From Trissonchulus latispiculum (Eukaryota > Nematoda > Enoplea > Enoplida > Ironidae), in NCBI GenBank assembly GCA_030248195.1, contig JASAND010028141.1, forward strand, positions 1 through 64,000: a stretch of DNA of 64,000 nucleotides, given 5' to 3'. This document shows positions 33,460 to 46,037 of this stretch, piece after piece. The position numbers and the translations under genes are program-made. Every line of letters begins with the position of its first letter. The stretch's first letter is position 1. Below the pieces are notes generated by a model. That model saw nothing but the letters and a program-made list of their open reading frames with translations, searched no databases and was not told where the DNA came from.

Positions 33460-35584
33460 CACATATATAATACACCTCCATATATATGATATAAAATTCG
33501 AAGGAATGTAATCTGGAACAATTTTTATATCATTGAAAAGAGCAGGTAATGCTAGTTGTCGAATTAGTTTTTTTAATTGTATTAAGCTAATTAAAGTTAT
33601 AATTAATTAAAATAACTAATAAATGGCTAATGGGCCAATCAGCGAGCAAAGACACGCTTTATATGTGACAGCATGTAATTGGTGCAAATTGGGACCCTCC
33701 CCTCCCTTACGGGGGATCCCGAGTTAATGAACCGACCACACCTAGTATGATTTGTACATGCTAGTATACAAGAGTTTATTACTCCTACTTAGAGTTGTGA
33801 CGTTAACAGGGCTGCCCCGCGACCGTTCTCAAAAAAAGGAAATAAAAAAGGAATTTTGCTCCCGAAAAAAGGAAAAAAAGGAATTTTCAGACATTAAATT
33901 AATGGCATTACAGAGAAAAACATGCAGAATAAGCAACGTTTTCACACAATTTTCTGCTTTTCAACTATCCTCATTCAACCGAAGGTAATATTGGCACGGG
34001 CAGTGGCGTAGCCAGAAAAATATTTCGCAGGGGAAATTCAAAATTCTTGTCGGGGTCTGAGGGGGGGGGGCAGAAGCCTCTAATGAAATTTCCGAGAGAG
34101 TGGCGTAGCCAGAAAAATGTCGCAGGGGAATTCCATATTTTTGTCGGAGGTCTGGCGTGAAAAGCCTCTAGAAGCTGAAAAGTTTTTCGAAAATCACTAA
34201 CCGAGACCGTTATTTCAAATTAATACACGCTAAAACTATCCGAAGCAGAATTATTAGATCGACCAGCAGCCATATTCAAATCGAACAGATTAATCTACAT
34301 ATGAAAATAAATAAAAATAACTTTACAGAAAAATGTGACAACTTCAAATATATATTTGGAGTGCCCATAACATAAAATATGTAAAATATGAAACCTCTTT
34401 GAAGCAAACAAGATGGTCAGGGTTTGGATGGTTTTAGGCCTGCAAATGATGCTTCAGGTGACACCATTAAGGACATTAGTTGCTAATTCAGAATTTTGAA
34501 CAGGTGAATTTCAACGACCAAATTTGTTTGTTGTCTCAAAACAAATGTCGTTGGAGACGAAACGAGGTGGTAAGTATCACCCCTCGAAAATTGAAGATAA
34601 ACTCTCCTTTCATTCAGTAGCGACAGCCCAATATATTCTTTCTTTCTGTGTACGAGCAGGAGCTATGGGGACAGAAGCACCCAAGAAGTTAGAGAATTTT
34701 TTAAATGAGAAATTAAAGAAAAAGCACCGAAAGCCGAAAATGGAGAATTTACCCATTAAACAGCAAACTTTGACGCAAAGAAACAAACAAAAAATGCGAC
34801 CTGACAAAATATATAGTTCATATGAGATATTTAAACCCATTCGGTTATGTTAGCTTACCCCCCTGCGCTGCGTCACTGACATTTTAATTAATTAAGAAAG
34901 TAGCTTATAACTGGATTAAAACAGAGAGATTTGCGGGCACAGCACTCCAGAAGCTGAATCGGCCATGGCACTTTCAACGCAATTTAATGAATAAAATAAG
35001 CTTTCTCCAGATTTCACTAATATCAAAATTTTAACTTTGTACCCGGCAATAAAACAATTTATGACATACGAATGGAAATGTAATAAAGCAGAAATGTTAA
35101 GCTTCCAGGAGGCTAGAGTCCTCTAAGAAAATTATGGAATTTTTAGAAATGTGTATCTTCAATCGCTATCTTCCGAGTTGGAGGTGGGCCGAGGGTACCC
35201 ACGGGTACCCGCGGGTAATAAAAATTTTGCTACCCACAGGCTACCCGCGCGGGTAGCAGCGGGTATCTCTTATTGATATATTCACTTTCGAAGGGTTCTC
35301 CGATTAGTGTTCGGGAAAAATAGAGTTCATGTTGGTGATTTCAAAAAATCTCTAGTTTTTGCTGGGTGCCCACGATTACTAGTCTCAGCGCATATAGGCG
35401 TTTGATTAAACTTGTTCTATTGGGTTATATCCAGAAAAGTAATCATAATTTAATATTGTATTCCTACAGTATGTACTGTGTATTTATCCAGCTCTCTAGT
35501 TGCATTTCTTGCTTTCAGTAAACAGAAAAACTTACACAATAACTCAGCACACAGACTCGTGCCATTTTTGCAAAGCTTGCTTAA

Positions 35585-36573
35585 GGTGGTGAATGGTGAT
35601 TCCTTTTGGGCACATATTGTTGTTTGGCGGCGTAAATCAAGATGAAATTTGATGAAACTTTCCGAAATAAGTTCTTTTAGCGTTCTAACACCCTCCGCGC
35701 AATCCCGATTCAAAAAGTCGAGATTTCCGGTCAGAGTGGTTTTTCCCGATTTCTGAACGTTTGTCAGCTGCTATACAGTTATGACTATATTCATTCGAAC
35801 GATCTCATTGAGCTTCACATTTTTGCTTTTTAGAGCAACTTTCTAGCTTTTCTCTACCGTGAGATATAGCCGATTTTCATGTTTTAACGTCGAAAACTTG
35901 TCATTTTTGCAGAAATCAAATAATCCAACATTTCTTGAACTACTCTAGCCGTAACATCAAACTAAGGGCGTCTTTCTGAAGGTCTCACAGGGAGAAATTA
36001 TCCGACGCATGATCGTCTTTCAACTGCTATCCTGTAGGCTGCTACTACAAAAAATGTAGTTTTTGCAAAAACACGACCAATTTGCTTCCAAAGATTGTGG
36101 AGCATTCACCACGCAAGCTGGAGGGCTAGTACTGAACAAATGTGTTCTGCACAAATATACCCAGGGACGATTTTTTAGTTTGCCCGATTGCTGCTTTCTA
36201 GCCAAAGTTATCGCTCGACAAATTTGGAAAACGTAGGCAAAATACAGGTTACGCACACATTTCAGTTTATTTCTCTATAACGAAGAGCGATTTCACAATA
36301 AATAAAAAATCGTCCCCAGCTATTTGATGGAGGTATCGAATGATATAACCGATGTCTCGCGAAAAAATTTACTTGAGTCTGCAAAAATTCTGGAAAATTA
36401 TACTTCTTCTAAAATGTGTTAAAAATATTTCAGAAAAGCAACATTAGTTTCGTGGCATGCATTAAAAAGAGAAAATGTCAAGCTACATTTTGATATAAAA
36501 ATGGCTTCTTAACTCCAAGTAATGAATGAGTAATAATGGTGCAAACTTTATGTGACCAAAGGGAATCACCACC
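35585..36573. mobile_element. TTAA-flanked transposon, copy 2 (inverted)
   Basis: Left end GGTGGTGAATGGTGATTCC (with a small internal duplication), right end GGAATCACCACC, flanked by TTAA at 35,581-35,584 and 36,574-36,577. The interior is the reverse complement of the 28.5-29.5 kb copy, for example AACTTTATGTGACCAAAGGG at the right. The frame at 35,450-35,713 reads the same as 29,373-29,495 in the other copy (CAEGVRTLK, LRRQ-TICAQKES), so it is either element sequence with a short conserved frame or coincidence of close copies. Confidence 0.85.
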
Positions 36574-37732
36574 TTAAATACCTGCTAATTGATTATAAGC
36601 ATGTGTTCCTTCAGTGGCCCGTAGTGACCGAACTTTTGTCAGACAACTTGCATATAATTTCGCTTTGTTATTATTGTTATTCATCAGAACACAGCTATTC
36701 CCTGTAAGGTCTGTGGAGAGATCCGAACGGTGCATAATTTTCAGCAAATGTAAAACCTTGTGTAGAGTCTGAATAATTGACATTCACGAGAAACACTAAG
36801 TCTTTGTTGAGCGCAATGTTGAGACTGAGAGCGCATTGAAATAGTGCGAGTTTTGTACAGCCATCTTACACCAGTCGGTGCTCCGGTTAGGGGTAGTGCC
36901 AGCTTAGAACGTAAGCATTTTTGAGGTAAGGGGGATGCTGACACTGATATAATTTCCATAGCAATTAACCGAGGAGTTCTACAAGGCTTTATCGAGGCCT
37001 CCATTACGTCCACCCCACCGTAATCGAGTAGCTCCACCGGATTCACGGCGGGCAACCCCTTGACAATCTTGGCCACCCAGGAGTGATGTGGAATGGGTGC
37101 TAGAGCTTATTTTTGCAAGCTTTAAACTTTACATGATCCTCCACTAAGAAACCACTGCACTATCAGAGGTTCAAATCAAATAGTGGGCATTGAGATGAGC
37201 GCAACGTTGAGATTGAGCAACCGCACCTTTGTAACATGGGTCTTTTTCGAAACTAGCCAACGTTAATTTTTCGTAGAGATGCAACGGGCCTGGTCCCAGG
37301 CTGCGGCCTGAAAATTGGGGTTAAATAGGATGTTTCTTAAAAATTTAGGTTTTACTATAATTTAAAGTATCGACAAAGTTATTATTGTTGTTTTCATTCA
37401 AATTTATGAAACAATAACGAACGTGGGTTTAACCACTGAGGCTGGCATCGGGTCCCAAGCGGTGGTGGAACCCTAATTAAATGGATAAGTGAGATTAAAT
37501 TTTTAAACTTTTCGTAAATTTTTTTGTACTTTTTCGACAAACTTCGGCAATTTGGATTGATCTCCATATTTTGACAACATGACTCACTCGATACACTATT
37601 GAAGTTTGGAAGCTTTAAATAAAAGTTTATTTTTCATTGTTGGCATTTTTAATAAACTTAGCAGCATAGTAATCGTATAGCATTAACAAAAATTTGCGCG
37701 TATCTTGCGGGTATCAGTTGACTGCGGGCCGC

Positions 37733-37790
37733 GGCCCGCGGGGCGGGGCGGGGCGGGGTGGGGGGGGGTGGTGGGGGGCGGGTCACCAAA
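37733..37790 (+). repeat. G-rich stretch with quadruplex potential
   Basis: After a GCGGGCCGCGGCCCGCGGG palindrome the plus strand has consecutive GGGGCGGGGCGGGG, G-run and GGTGGTGGGGGG blocks. It has well over four G-runs of three or more with short loops, which satisfies the usual G-quadruplex pattern. Confidence 0.7.
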
Positions 37791-37973
37791 TTGGTTCCCG
37801 CTTCCAACTTAGTGCAATTTGCCATTCTGCATAGCACCCCAACTATTGCATTTTGCTAAAAAGTGTGCAAAGCACTACATTTTGCTCAAAATCCCTGCAG
37901 CAATCCATGCACGCATTACAAACATATATATTTATTAATCTTACTCAAGGTCATAGCAAGGTTTTTTATTTAA

Positions 37974-38572
37974 CACGTTGGCTGCGATGCCACCCACCGG
38001 TGGGCGGCGCTTGAGTTCCAGCATGTGCGGCGCCGCCCACCGGTGGGCGATTTGATGCATAATTTTAATGTATTTCTCTTGCAAAGACGCACATTTTGAA
38101 CAGATTGGAAAGTGCATAACGCAAATAAGGAAAGAATTCTCTTTCTCCTGATATAAATATTGCCGCCCACCGGTGGGCGGCAACGCACATTTCAGACAAT
38201 CAAAAATTTAATTTTTCAAAATTGGAAAATCGTATAAAACTTTAATTATGTAACAGTTTTAGCGGTCAGCTAACTTCATTTAGTCCAAACAACAAAAAAT
38301 AATTGCTAAATGGTTCAAAACAAACAAGAAACCATGAAATTACTACTGAAAGAGTGCCGACACCGGTGGGCGGCAAACGCACATTTGTGAAAAATATAAC
38401 TTATGTGCGATGCCGCCCACCGGTGGGCGGCGGTATATAAAGTCACGTGTGACATCACTGAGTCATGTGTGATCGGAAAACATGAAAAAGACAATAAAAT
38501 ATTCATTGCATTGAAAAATGATGGAGTAGCACCAGCGGTATTTCTGGGAAAAGGACTAACGCAGCCAACGTG
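37974..38572. mobile_element. piggyBac-type miniature element with five copies of a 20-bp palindrome
   Basis: Ends CACGTTGGCTGCG and CGCAGCCAACGTG are flanked by TTAA at 37,970-37,973 and 38,573-38,576, a layout like many piggyBac-derived miniature elements. Inside, the palindrome GCCGCCCACCGGTGGGCGGC or a close variant occurs at 37,989, 38,032, 38,162, 38,356 and 38,412. No coding frame. The palindromes contrast with an AT-rich background. Confidence 0.8.
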
Positions 38573-39330
38573 TTAAGCCATTGCTAAGGCCATGGCCTAA
38601 ATTTTAGAGCCGATGGCCTAAACAATTGTGGCCGTTGAGAGCATCTGGCCTAAATTTTTCGACAAAAACTCAGTCAAATATTACTGATCTTTAAGTGAAA
38701 ATATTGGTATTTCTAATTTGTACTTTATAAAAATTTCTGCGCCAGCTATGTAGTTCCGTTCTATATTTGTACTTATATATATACTAATAACCATTCAAGT
38801 TTTCATTTCGTCACAATAACGCGAACAGCAGCGCACATCCTAAAAATCAGCATAATTAGATGGCCTAAATGTTTTCGGAGAAGGCCTAAAAATTTTGATC
38901 GTTGAGGCCATTTGGCCCAAAGGTAGCGAAATAAAAAAACCCTGGGTTATAGACGTCTAATCAAGCACAAATTAATTCAACTCCTGTCTTTAAGCAAACA
39001 AAAAATATATGTCCAACAATTTCAAATTATACGGATATCTAAATTCATACGTGCAGGTATAATAGTCATATGTATTAAGTAAATATGTACGTAGATTTAG
39101 CTAGAAAATAGAATTGAATTGAAAAGCTAACAGAATTAAAAGTTTAAGTATATAAATAATATTCCGGCGAAGCCGGAAAATTTTTGGAAATTACCACCGT
39201 AAGATTAAAATTTTAGGTATATTTTTGTCGATTTTCAGAGAATTTTTGGAAAAAAGGAATTTTTGCAGAAAAAAGGACGACCTCGAAAAAGAGGAAAAAA
39301 GAAACCGCGGCAGCCCTGCGTTAAGCAGTT

Positions 39331-40775
39331 TTCCGGGCCAGGCCCGGGCCTCACCACCGGGCCGGGCTCGGAGGCCCGTTTCAAGGCGGGCCCGGAGGCC
39401 CGATGTCAGAATTAAGGTGCTGGTTCGGGTTCGTGTATTTTTGGAGTTTAAAAGCGCAATTGTTGTTGAAATTCATTCAAATTTGCTACAATTACACTAT
39501 TTAGCGTATAAAACATTTTAGGAACTGTCTCAAATTAAAAATCACATAATACGATTTATTGAAACGTTTCCTTTGCCATCAAAAATGCGATTTCTTATGT
39601 TCATATTTTGTCCAAAAGCCATACGGTTCAATGTTTTGCTTACTGCAAAAACTAGGCTGCAAAACTAAAACTATTGTACAGCTGTATTAAAAACTTTGAA
39701 GAGAAGCAAACTTATGACGTTTTAGCAGTTTTTTGTCAAGCAAAAAATAAATCGTATATGCGTTTTTCGAAACGTATTTCTGCTAAAATATACGATTTAT
39801 TTGAACTTGAATTTTGAGGCAGTTCCTTAGAAAAGTCGCAGCTTGAAAATTTGAGTTTTGGAGAAATTAGGTTTAATCCGCAATAACTTGCACTGTGGCC
39901 ACCCTACATGGATGAACTTATAATCATTCGAATCCTCTCACCAAGACCTACAACTTTGCTCTGGAGAGTATTCTTGGATTCCTTAAGCTTTAAGAGATAA
40001 CAGCGAAAATTGATTTTCGAGGTCCAAAACCGGCCATTTTTCGAAAAATCAAATATTCGTCCGCCGTTCAAGTATTGTCCGTATTCGTAGTCCTAAGGGA
40101 CATGTTAAGTCCCAAGGAGAGCTCTCTGCGGCACCTCTGAATACGTACAGCGACGAAAATGCGAAATTTTGAAAATCGCAACCAGTTTGTTTTGAACACG
40201 GATTTCTCTCAACTCATGCAAGCAATTCGAAAACGGCTTTACACACGCATTTTTGAGACAATTGTCGAGGGCTATTTTTCATGGTTTTGCGTTTTGTCTT
40301 TCAGTTCGAGAGAAATAAGAGTCCAAACTTGAAAATTTTGACGAAAATCGGACAATATTTACGTTTTTGTCAAAATCTTGTGCTTTTTTACTCGTTAAAC
40401 AATTTCAGAAAAAATAGCCTTCGGGAAGACGTTTCTTTTGAAGCCTGAACTGAGCCTTTGGTTAGCTTTCCCACACGTCCAGAAATCCATGTTCAAAAAT
40501 TGTTCTCATGTTATTGCAAGTTGTTGTTCAAGCCGAAGAGTTGAAATGAGACAGCTATACTGTACCTAGTTGTAACAAACACATTCTAAGCTTTAAGATG
40601 ATATAAAAATTATCGTTGAACTCCAAAAATTGAAGCCAATTAGTCTTTCAAAATTTGCTCCAAACACCCGAACCAGCACCTCAAAGGGCCGGGCCTAGAC
40701 GACAAACCGCTCTTCCAAAATCCGAGCCCGAGCCGGTCCGGCGCGGGCCCGATTCAAGGCCCGGGCACAACTCTA
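39331..40775. mobile_element. Element with GC-rich terminal inverted repeats
   Basis: Left: CCGGGCCAGGCCCGGGCC, then a stretch ending GGTGCTGGTTCGGGTTCG (39,416-39,435). Right: ACCCGAACCAGCACC (40,667-40,682), then GC-rich DNA ending GGCCCGGGCAC near 40,770. The arms are about 100 bp and imperfect. A small palindromic element is nested at 39,518-39,832. The interior has no convincing gene. Confidence 0.6.
39518..39832. mobile_element. 315-bp palindromic miniature element
   Basis: TTAGGAACTGTCTCAAATT at the left pairs with the right end (GAGGCAGTTCCTTAG). ACGATTTATTGAAACG pairs with the segment near 39,767-39,815. The middle has a loop of about 180 bp with ATACGATTTATT-type words on both sides. 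No gene. Confidence 0.65.
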
Positions 40776-41167
40776 TAGATACTATTATGTACTTTTGTTT
40801 GAACCCTTATCTGAGCTCTAAAATTGAACGCTTACCCTGGAAGTAGGACATCGATTTAAGTCCGAATAAACTAGCTGTTGCTAACTAGCCCGCGACAATT
40901 TGACCAAAACAATCAAGACGAATACAAAAACCAACAAAGACGGACGGACAGACAAGGTTTTAGTAGATATGAAACGGGAAAATGTTAACTTCCGAACTAC
41001 GTAAGTATAGACTCCCTCCCAAGTCTCATACACAAAGTTTCGCGTGCACCATTTATAAACATGTTAGTTAATTCCAAAATTAACCGTAACCTAGGATTGT
41101 CATATTACACCTCAAATGATGAAAGGTATCATTTATTCCTACCCATCAAGCTTGGCGAACACGACTG

Positions 41168-41744
41168 GGGTCTTGTCTCGTTTACTCCCCCCCAGTACTC
41201 AAAATCCTTAAAACTTGACCAAATGAGCTAAAATTTGGTGTGGGTATGTTTTCGACCACGCTGAGTTCGAATATCGCAAAATTTTTCGATTTCGCGAAAT
41301 TCGAAATTTTTCGATTTCTGAGGGGGGACCCAGGGAAACCAAAAAATTTTTTGTGTTCGATTTTGTTGAAAAGATGTATATAGGGGTTTTCGGGGTCGTA
41401 GAACACGAATCTGGAGTCTGTTTTTCGTTTCAGCTTTTCGTTAGCTCAGAATAAGCTTACATCTTAAGCTTAAATCTTTAGCTTATACTGAGCTAACGAA
41501 AAGCTGAAACGAAAAACGGACTTCAGATTCGTGTTCTACGACCCCGAAAACCCCTATATACATCTTTTCAACAAAATCGAACACAAAAATTTTTCGGTTT
41601 CCCTTGGTCCCCCCTTAGAAATCGAAAAATTTTGCGATATTCGCACTCAGCGTGGTCGAAAACATACCCACACCAAATTTTAGCTCATTTGGTCAAGTTT
41701 TAAGGATTTTGAGTACTGGGGGGGGGGTAAACGAGACAAGACCC
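41168..41744. mobile_element. 577-bp palindromic miniature element with 8-bp target duplication
   Basis: The ends GGGTCTTGTCTCGTTTAC are inverted copies. The arms of about 285 bp are nearly perfect complements around a centre near 41,465 (TCAGAATAAGC / GCTTATACTGA). The 8-mer CACGACTG flanks it on both sides (41,160-41,167 and 41,745-41,752). The frame of about 74 residues at 41,182-41,406 is simply one arm. The 8-bp duplication suits hAT- or P-like transposases. Confidence 0.9.
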
Positions 41745-41752
41745 CACGACTG

Positions 41753-44700
41753 GTTACGCCTGAAAAGTAAAGACGGATGCATTAATATGAAAAACATTCC
41801 TAATTGTAAAACAATTTTGATAGCTTAGCTCCAACGAAAAATGCTTTAGCAAACGTAATTGTTTTATTTTGTATACTGTAAAGACAACCTCTGCATGAAT
41901 TCCTCAGGAATTCGATCGTCTTATACAGACTCCCAGCCAAACGAACGAGACCTATATATTTTATAATATATATGCGATTTATTTTTAGTCTTTATCAACT
42001 ATTATAACTAAATATAGACGAGACGAGACGAAGGACTACACAACAAAGAGAGTGAGTGATTAAACGATGGGTGTCTTTACGCCACAAATAAACCAACACA
42101 ACCAAATCACTAAACATAATGCAAGACTTCGGAATCGCATCTAGCAATTGATTTTGATCATTCAAAAACAATACCAAAAAAGTTGAATTTTAGCTCAATT
42201 TGAGTCTTTAACGTTTCGCGATTCCAGACATTCTGACAATAATTTGCTGTACAGCATATATATATAATAAATCTGTGCAGCAACTCCAACAACAGTGCAC
42301 TATATTATTGGGAAGAACACCTTCCTCAGAAACAGCGAGGAATTAAAAAATATGATACCAATTCAGGCGGAATAGCCCTGAATGTTGTTAGTGTGAGTTA
42401 GGAAAACACTATTAGAGGGAAATTTTATGCAATGATGCAGCTGCTGCAAAGCGCAACAGGTGCACCATTACAACTGTTATCATTGAAATCAGGAGCTCTG
42501 GCTACAAAAAAACAACAACAAAATGTCATCTGTGACATTCAGTTAATTATCGATACATCTAATTAAAATTTTTTATACAGTAAACCACAATTTTGATGAG
42601 ACTTCTTGTTCAGGACAAATATACACAAGCCAGAATTCCTGATTTCAATGGAAGGTTAGAAGTTAAAATACGAATAAAGCCAAACGTGCACCGGGTCCTA
42701 TAAACTGCACACAGAAAGAAGCTAGCATGCATACACGAACACTGAACACACCTATTCATGCAACAGTAATGCTGCCCCGTATTGTTGGATGCGTAGTATG
42801 TAATACCCTCTTACTTGCATTTCAACAGCAGACGCGCGTGCAGCTATCTGAATAAAAAATATGTACTTGCCAAAAAAGTAAGCAGCGCACGACCACCATG
42901 AAATACAAGTACTGCATTAGGAAAGGTTTAGTATTTTAAGTGATAAAAATTACTAAAATCGACGAATTTGGTCATCGCAAAAGACTAAACCTTTCCGTCA
43001 AAAGCAAGTAAAAAAACCGCGACTGTACCTGAAAATATGAACCAGGAGCCGACCTTTATTTCAATTAAACAAATACATCATCAGTAGTATACATTCAGCA
43101 CTGCATACAGTGCAGGTGCCAAACAAGTTTTATGCATGTTCGTAATAGCTAAACCAACACATTAATACTGACCCCAAAAAGCAGCCTGTCAATAGTGTAT
43201 AACAGGGTTCTGAGGAAATCCTCTGATGTAAGCTAAATCGGTGGGCTAAATATGCTAAAATCACAAAATGAAATTTTAACTGCCAAATGTGATAATCTCG
43301 AACCACTGCTATATAATTGTACAGCTGGAACATACGTGAACAGATTAAAAGACTACAGATTCTAAAAGCTCCTCAGCTGAAGGTTAGCTAGCAAATTTAT
43401 CATTATTCAAAAAAGCTTAGACTCTAAGATACATTTTTCACAAAGAATAGGCCGCACTAGACAGACAATTAATTGTGCAATGAAAACTGACTATGAAAGT
43501 GCAGTTATTAGTAGTGTCAAAGTACCAAATCCACACAAAAGTTTTTAAAATTTAACAAACACTCTGAAAAGAAGTCCATTTTCATCCAAACCGATTCTAT
43601 ATACTGCGTGTAAATAATGAATAAGCATAAGGTGCAGTTCGTTAAGTTAGCAGTTCTGTACAACTACAATACACTATCTACATACAGATACAACTATGTG
43701 TGCCGATTAAATCTCTTAAACCCAGCACAAACAAAAGATTTAAATAGATGAGACATGAAGCTTTCGGATTTTATAAACAACGTTTTCGACAAACATTCCA
43801 ATTAAGTAAAATTCACCAATCAAAATTTAGTTAACTTTTCACAGCAGAACGCAAAATGTTTAAATATATACAGCTTTATTTGGCACCTGCAAGTAAGCGA
43901 TAGCTGTCGAACATGCCCTAAAATAGCTATATCGCCACAATAAACAATTATAATGGGTACATTATAAATTTAAGCTTCCAGGATACATGAATATATGGAT
44001 ATTAATAAAAAAGCTTTTACCAATCAGCAGTGAAAAGCTGTAGTGTCAAGTCAATATAGAAATAAAACTTTTTCGAAAGAAAACGCAGAAAAATTGGAAT
44101 GCACTACAGCAATTCTGACTGAATATACAGTAATCTAGCACAAATAACAATTTTTCCTCGGTGGTGTAAAAAAGAAAACACAAAGCAGCATTTAAAAAGC
44201 ATAACTTATCTGTTCAATAAGAGCAGTAACTTATACTAATAATAGAACAGATATACTGAAGATAGTAGCCACACAATGAATCCTATAAATCTAGATCGCA
44301 GAAAGGAAAAACAGAAATATTGAAAAAAGAAATAAAAAACAGCTAAACACCACCGATCAATAAAAGCTGCAAAAAAGTAACAGACAGATACTACAGAAAT
44401 AGGAACTAACTTAATGGTATACAAAATGCAGTAAGAAAGCGCCACACAAATACGAAAACCAACCACAAGGAAAAGCGAAGCTTTCGAGAGACCAAAAATA
44501 CAACAATAAGTTATGAACAACAATACGTACAAAATCACGAAATTATGAGAGCGTTGCAGCAAACCAGCAGTAGAAATTGGATATCAAAACTGACGAAAAT
44601 AATTCTCCTACAAAAGGCGATCGAAATGAATTCGAACAGGTTTTAAAATCGAAGACAAAAGCAATGATTTGCGGCAAACACAATCAACGCCAGGTACAGT

Positions 44701-45364
44701 GTTGCAAGACATAGTGGCTCCAGTGTTCCCAGTGTACAGTACAGCAAATTCAAAAGTAACGAAACGAAACACATAGGCGTAAAAGACGACTATCAGAAAA
44801 TCTCAAACAGCTAGCCTGAAAGAAAGTTTGTAACAATAAATATGATTTATGATTACTAATATTCCAATCAATGTCATTATTTATAAAATAGAATAAAAAC
44901 ATAAAGCAGCTGTGCGATAGAATAGGCAGGTACAAAGCCTACAACTAAAAACCATACATCATTATCGTAATGCAATATTATGCATATTCCCCTCTCTATG
45001 TTATAACTTAGTAGTTCCAGTCGACCACCCACATGAAAAAGCTGATCCTTAAATACAATAGAAAGATGCGAATAACAACACGATAACACAAATAAATAAC
45101 ACAGCGGTCCCAAAAGGAAATTAGGTGGCAGTCGGAGACATCCTGAGGGCCTGGCCTAAAAAATTACACAATACTGGACATTCTTCCTATACAGCTTGTA
45201 TTTAGGCTAAACAATTGCTTTGGAATCGGCAGTAATGAAAGACACTTTCTCAAACCCTTCCCAAAAAAAGTCAGAAAGACGAAATGCATTATGCTAAACT
45301 CAAATACGTAATTGATGGTGTCGTACTCATCCGGTGATAGCAACAGTACATAATAAAAGCAACA
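41753..45364. other. AT-rich DNA without recognisable genes; partly downstream or 3' UTR of the 4.1 gene
   Basis: No frame here looks coding. The hydrophobic frames on the minus strand (for example 44,236-44,562) have the Phe/Leu/Tyr bias expected from T-rich sequence. Minus-strand AATAAA motifs occur (for example near 43,050 and 43,875), so a long 3' UTR of the gene ending at 45,792 is possible but not shown. A word of about 19 bp (CAACAGTACATAATAA) is duplicated at 45,340-45,375. Confidence 0.5.
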
Positions 45365-45695
45365 GTACATAATAACTAAGAGTGTGACAATCGCCACACT
45401 CTTAGCTATCAGCTAGAAGGCATCATCTGCACAATAACGGTTGAGCACCCCAACAACTGAGTACCCAGTACACAATTGTGTACGCTACCTCGCTCTATGC
45501 TTACGTGTTGAAGCTCGCAAGCAGTATTACTACGTTCGCGTAAATTGTGCTTGCTTGGAACTACAACACGCAAGCGTAGATAAAAATGAAGGTACCAGGT
45601 TGTGGGGGGGGGGTGTCAGAAATCATTGTTCAGATCATGTTTGCAAGCTGATAACTAACTGTGTGACGCTTGTCAAACTCTTAGTTATTATGTAC
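45365..45695. mobile_element. 331-bp inverted-repeat element just downstream of the 4.1 stop codon
   Basis: GTACATAATAACTAAGAGTG at the left is matched by ACTCTTAGTTATTATGTAC at the right. A second self-complementary motif (AGAGTGTGacaatcgCCACACTCT) sits just inside the left end. It lies about 97 bp beyond the stop codon, so it is probably transcribed in the 3' UTR. It shares the hairpin-in-the-end design of the element at 32,639-33,267. Confidence 0.75.
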
Positions 45696-45791
45696 TCTTG
45701 GTAATAGGAAACTGTCGCCGCTAAGACTGTCAAGTAACTGACTGAAATAAGTAAATTCTGTATCCGGTATTTAGAACTCACCGACTCGAAG

Positions 45792-45875
45792 TTAAGGCGA
45801 CTTTTTAACTTCAAGCTTTTCCACCATGACATCCGGGTCGACTTGGGTGGCCTCAAGAATTGCGGAGGTGAGCTC
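45792..45875 (-). CDS. Protein 4.1 / coracle family, last coding exon
   Basis: Acceptor TTTTTGTAG then GAGCTCACC..., ending in TAA at 45,794-45,792. The 27 codons read ELTSAILEATQVDPDVMVEK and finish VKKSP. This is the last helix and strand of the protein 4.1 C-terminal domain, which has the shape xxLxxAIxEAxxxxPDMxVxKxxV in the family. The phase matches the upstream exon (codon boundary on both sides). The family links the membrane, through FERM-bound proteins, to the spectrin-actin skeleton and septate junctions. The C-terminal domain binds partner proteins. Confidence 0.85.
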   Translation of the reverse strand, partial: ELTSAILEATQVDPDVMVEKLEVKKSP

Positions 45876-46037
45876 CTACAAAAAAGAAATTAATACAAAT
45901 GTAAGAAGTACGTATGGAGACAATTTTAATTTAATTTAAAATTGGATCTTCATTTTTGTCAGTTTTCAAACTGTTTTCAATTATAACGCGACAAGACAAG
46001 ATTTATGACTGTGTATCCAAAAAAGGGCCAAACATAC

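Larger units (their letters stand above)
33807..39318. mobile_element. Large CAGGG-ended transposon, 5.5 kb, with nested insertions
   Basis: It starts CAGGGCTGCCCCGCG and ends CCGCGGCAGCCCTG. It is flanked by the exact 6-mer CGTTAA at 33,801-33,806 and 39,319-39,324. Subterminal AAAAAAGGAATTTT motifs occur at both ends (33,833-33,890 and 39,240-39,300). Inside are a tandem duplication around GTGGCGTAGCCAGAAAAAT (about 33,998 and 34,092), two TTAA-flanked elements and a G-rich patch. No transposase frame was found. The terminal bases look hAT-like, but hAT makes 8-bp duplications. The end pairing rests on about 13 bp and the 6-mer, so chance cannot be fully excluded. Confidence 0.6.

Noticed and set aside
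34524..34853. A 109-residue Lys-rich frame, considered as a transposase fragment
   Set aside because: No catalytic motif or domain seen; Lys/Glu bias expected from A-rich DNA.
37974..38572. CRISPR-like array because of the regularly repeated palindrome
   Set aside because: Only five copies with irregular spacing (43-194 bp), a eukaryotic context, and TTAA-flanked inverted ends show it is a miniature transposon.
38577..38945. Repeated ATGGCCTAAA / GGCCATTTGG words ending in AAAAAACCCTG, considered as another hAT element
   Set aside because: I could not find a matching left terminus or target duplication within the window.
44236..45397. Hydrophobic minus-strand frames downstream of the 4.1 stop codon, considered as membrane proteins
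   Set aside because: Composition matches T-rich DNA, start contexts are arbitrary and there is no domain. Probably 3' UTR or intergenic sequence.
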